In this document: piece by piece, positions 23,036-25,090 of the stretch
Numbering within the stretch: position 1 is the first letter of the stretch
Layout: the number at the start of each line of letters is the position of its first letter
Assembly: GCA_964392965.1 (NCBI GenBank)
Contig: CAYMSA010000021.1
Location: forward strand, 1 to 25,090
Origin: CAYMSA01 sp964392965
GTDB lineage: Bacteria > Actinomycetota > Coriobacteriia > Anaerosomatales > Anaerosomataceae
DNA: 25,090 bases
Direction: 5' to 3'
Notes under the pieces: model-generated
Database searches by the model: none
What the model was told of the DNA's origin: nothing
The model's input: only the letters and a program-made list of their open reading frames with translations
Program-made: the position numbers and the translations under genes

Positions 23036-23997
23036 TCGCAACACCAGGCAGGCGGATGATGGTCTTCGCCGGGAGGCAGAATCGGGGACTCTCGGAGGAT
23101 ATCGCCCGGCATCTCGGTGTCGAGCTGGGGAACATCAAGATTGCGACGTTCGCCAACGGAGAGATCTACGTGCGCTTCCTTGAGAGTGTGCGAGGTGCGG
23201 ACATCTTCCTCGTGCAATCGATGTCGAGCCCGGTGAACGCCGCACTCATGGAACTTCTCATCATGACGGATGCAGCGAAACGGGCGAGTGCCCGCTCCAT
23301 CACGGCCGTCATTCCGCACTACGCGTATGCGCGCCAGGACAAGAAGTCAGCGGCTCGCGAACCGATCACGGCGAAGCTCGTGGCTGACCTTCTGACCACT
23401 GCGGGGACGGACCGCGTCATCGCCATGGACCTCCATCAGGGACAGATACAGGGCTTCTTCAACCAGCCGGTGAACCACCTGACCGCGCTGCCCATCCTCG
23501 CGGACTACTTCAACAGCCTGGCACTCGACGGTCTGGTCGTCGTGTCTCCGGACGTCGGACGAGTCAAGGTCTGCAAGAAGCTGGCCGACATGCTCGGAGC
23601 CGATCTCGCGATCATGCACAAGGGTCGGCCGGAGCACAACGTCGCCGAGATCACCCACGTCATCGGTACTGTCGCGGACAAGACCTGCATCATCGCCGAC
23701 GACATGATCGACACCGCTGGCACCGTCACCGAGGGCTCTCGCGCGTTGATGGTCAAGGGCGCGAAGAAGGTGTACGTGGCAGCGACGCACGGTCTCTTCT
23801 CGTCTCCTGGTTACGAGCGGCTCGATTCGGCCCCGATTGAGGAGGTCGTCGTCACTAACACGCTACCGGTGCCTGAGGAGCGCCAGCATGGCAAGATCCG
23901 GGTTCTGTCGGTGGCGCCGCTCATCGCCAGGGCCATCCAGAACGTATACAACGACGATTCAGTCTCCGAGCTGTTCGATCCCGAGTTTCAACTGTAG
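23032..23997 (+). CDS. prs: Ribose-phosphate pyrophosphokinase (PRPP synthetase)
   Basis: 321 residues. It forms PRPP from ribose 5-phosphate and ATP for nucleotide, His and Trp synthesis. The motifs FANGEIYVRF, YAYARQDKK, the metal/ATP-binding DLHQGQIQGFF and the PRPP loop DDMIDTAGTVTEGS are all canonical for class I enzymes. In SPDVGRVKVCKKLA the valine stands where many homologues have Gly (DVGG). ATG at 23032 overlaps the glmU stop by 4 bases; GAGGGAG upstream lies inside glmU. glmU-prs-rplY-pth matches the Bacillus gcaD-prs-ctc-spoVC operon. Confidence 0.97.
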   Translation: MIATPGRRMMVFAGRQNRGLSEDIARHLGVELGNIKIATFANGEIYVRFLESVRGADIFLVQSMSSPVNAALMELLIMTDAAKRASARSITAVIPHYAYARQDKKSAAREPITAKLVADLLTTAGTDRVIAMDLHQGQIQGFFNQPVNHLTALPILADYFNSLALDGLVVVSPDVGRVKVCKKLADMLGADLAIMHKGRPEHNVAEITHVIGTVADKTCIIADDMIDTAGTVTEGSRALMVKGAKKVYVAATHGLFSSPGYERLDSAPIEEVVVTNTLPVPEERQHGKIRVLSVAPLIARAIQNVYNDDSVSELFDPEFQL

Positions 23998-24031
23998 GTC
24001 GGGACAGCGAGGAGTGCGGAAGGGAGAGCAC

Positions 24032-24670
24032 ATGTCGGAGAATGTCGCACTGGAGGCAAGGACCCGCGAGGTCCTCGGAAAGGCGAGCAAGCGCCTCGCG
24101 CGCGAGGGTCTGACGCCGGGTGTGGTGTACGGTCCCAAGTTCGCGGCGACGGCGGTCTCGGTGGACTCCAGAGCCCTCGATCGCGTGCTGGGAGAGGTCT
24201 CAGTGGGATCGACGCTCGTCGACCTTACGATCGACGGTGGCTCGACGCCGGTGGATGTCATCGTGCGGGACGTTTCGCGCGACCCGCTCAAAGGCCTCGT
24301 CCAGCACGTGGACTTCTGGGCCGTCGACCTCTCACATGCCGTGCAGACTGCGGTGGCTGTGGTGTTCGTCGGCGCTGCAGTCGGTGAACGGTCTGGCGGT
24401 GTGCTGATGCGCTCCGCCTACGAGGTGCGGGTCGAGGCCCGTCCTCGCAGCCTCCCGGAGCACATCGAGGTGGACGTCTCGGGCCTCGAGATCGGCGACT
24501 CGATCACGTTGGCCGATGTCGTTGCACCCAAGGGCGTCGTCTTCCTGGACGACCTGGAGACGGTTCTGGTCTCCGTGATGCCTCCGATGGCGGCCGAGGA
24601 GGAGTCGACAGCCGAAGGGGCCACCGAGGTTCCGGTCATCGGGGAGACCTCCGGGGACTCAGGGGAGTAG
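24032..24670 (+). CDS. rplY: 50S ribosomal protein L25 / general stress protein Ctc
   Basis: 212 residues: an N-terminal L25 5S-rRNA-binding domain (LEARTREVLGKASKRLAREGLTPGVVYG, DPLKGLVQHVDFWAVD) and a C-terminal TL5/CTC domain (GVLMRSAYEVRVEARPRSLPEHIEVDVSGLEIGDSITL). The tail is acidic and Glu-rich, as in long CTC proteins. It binds 5S rRNA in the large subunit. The ATG at 24032 follows AGGGAG at 5 bases; the frame is open further upstream inside prs but not conserved. It lies 34 bases after prs and 6 bases before pth. Confidence 0.95.
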   Translation: MSENVALEARTREVLGKASKRLAREGLTPGVVYGPKFAATAVSVDSRALDRVLGEVSVGSTLVDLTIDGGSTPVDVIVRDVSRDPLKGLVQHVDFWAVDLSHAVQTAVAVVFVGAAVGERSGGVLMRSAYEVRVEARPRSLPEHIEVDVSGLEIGDSITLADVVAPKGVVFLDDLETVLVSVMPPMAAEEESTAEGATEVPVIGETSGDSGE

Positions 24671-24676
24671 CGCGGG

Positions 24677-25090
24677 GTGCAGACGGCACGAATCGTCGTG
24701 GGTCTCGGCAACCCCGGCGACGAATACGAGAACACGCGTCACAACGCGGGCTTCATGGTCGTGGACGCACTCGCCGAGAATCTTCGCGTCACGTACTGGC
24801 GAGGCGAGGCCGGCTCACGGGTCGGCCTCGCTCGTCTCGGTGAAGACGACCTTGTGCTTGTGAAGCCGCAGTCGTTCATGAACCTCTCAGGACGGCCGGT
24901 GAGCAAGCTCGCGCGTGCCTATGACGCGGCGCCCGCCGACCTCATCGTCGTCCATGACGATCTCGACCTGCCGGAGGGTGTCGTGAGGGTGAAGCGGGGA
25001 GGCGGCCACGGGGGACACAACGGGCTGCGGTCACTCGTCGAGAGCCTTGGGACCGGGGACTTCGTGCGCATCCGTGTCGGTGTCGGTAGG
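24677..25090 (+). CDS. pth: Peptidyl-tRNA hydrolase, 5' part (runs off the window)
   Basis: 138 codons are visible and the frame is open to the last base, so about the final third (roughly 50 residues) is outside. Translation gives VVGLGNPGDEYENTRHNAGF with the catalytic His (about H22), then KPQSFMNLSG, VVHDDLDLP with the catalytic-site Asp, and GGGHGGHNGLRS. It releases peptides from tRNAs dropped by stalled ribosomes. GTG start at 24677 with GGGGAG at 24662-24667. Last visible member of the glmU-prs-rplY-pth run. Confidence 0.95.
   Translation, partial: MQTARIVVGLGNPGDEYENTRHNAGFMVVDALAENLRVTYWRGEAGSRVGLARLGEDDLVLVKPQSFMNLSGRPVSKLARAYDAAPADLIVVHDDLDLPEGVVRVKRGGGHGGHNGLRSLVESLGTGDFVRIRVGVGR

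Noticed and set aside
1..25090. CRISPR arrays, insertion sequences, integrases, prophage genes
   Set aside because: No regular repeat-spacer pattern, terminal inverted repeats, transposase motifs or phage-like genes were seen anywhere in the window.

Overview
This is a gene-dense, high-GC bacterial chromosomal segment. Many genes start with GTG or TTG, and there are few gaps. The gene content (anaerobe-type flavoproteins, DegV proteins, a C_GCAxxG-type redox protein, Veg, an AbrB-type regulator and a G5/3D wall protein) suggests a deep-branching, probably anaerobic actinobacterium of the Coriobacteriia type. A high-GC Clostridia-like lineage is the alternative. This placement is inferred from gene content, not from a marker phylogeny. 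I see no transposase, integrase, phage gene or CRISPR array.

Left part (1-12.7 kb), mixed metabolic and stress genes: an iron-sulfur-flavoprotein-like reductase, a low-specificity threonine aldolase, a large FAD-dependent fumarate-reductase/steroid-dehydrogenase-fold oxidoreductase, a very Cys-rich small protein, and a hairpin terminator. Next come a trigger-factor-like PPIase lacking the ribosome-binding domain (minus strand), a C_GCAxxG-type protein, a DegV protein, and a K+ channel with an RCK domain (minus strand) that diverges from an HdeD-like membrane protein. A small PAS-like orphan, a second DegV protein, moeA and a ROK-family sugar kinase follow.

Right part (12.7-25.1 kb), a conserved housekeeping block: membrane protein, rsmI, abrB-like (minus strand), metG, tatD, flavoprotein, yabE-like G5/3D protein, rsmA, veg, ispE, tRNA-Gln, glmU, prs, rplY (ctc) and the 5' part of pth. 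From memory this is the order of the Bacillus subtilis rsmI-abrB-metS-tatD-yabE-rnmV-ksgA-veg-ispE-glmU-prs-ctc-pth region, including the reversed abrB. Here rnmV, yabG, purR and spoVG are absent, and an extra flavoprotein and a tRNA are present. The block makes products for translation (MetRS, RsmI, RsmA, L25, Pth, tRNA-Gln), cell-wall and isoprenoid precursors (GlmU, IspE), PRPP (Prs) and a wall-remodelling enzyme. Convincing promoter-like sites precede the 3D protein, veg, the tRNA and the HdeD-like gene.

No clearly new multi-gene system was found. The best leads are the Cys-rich orphan beside the flavoprotein, the wall enzyme that carries 3D where actinobacterial RpfB has its Rpf domain, the trigger factor without a ribosome-binding domain, and family members with altered signature residues (DegV, ROK kinase).
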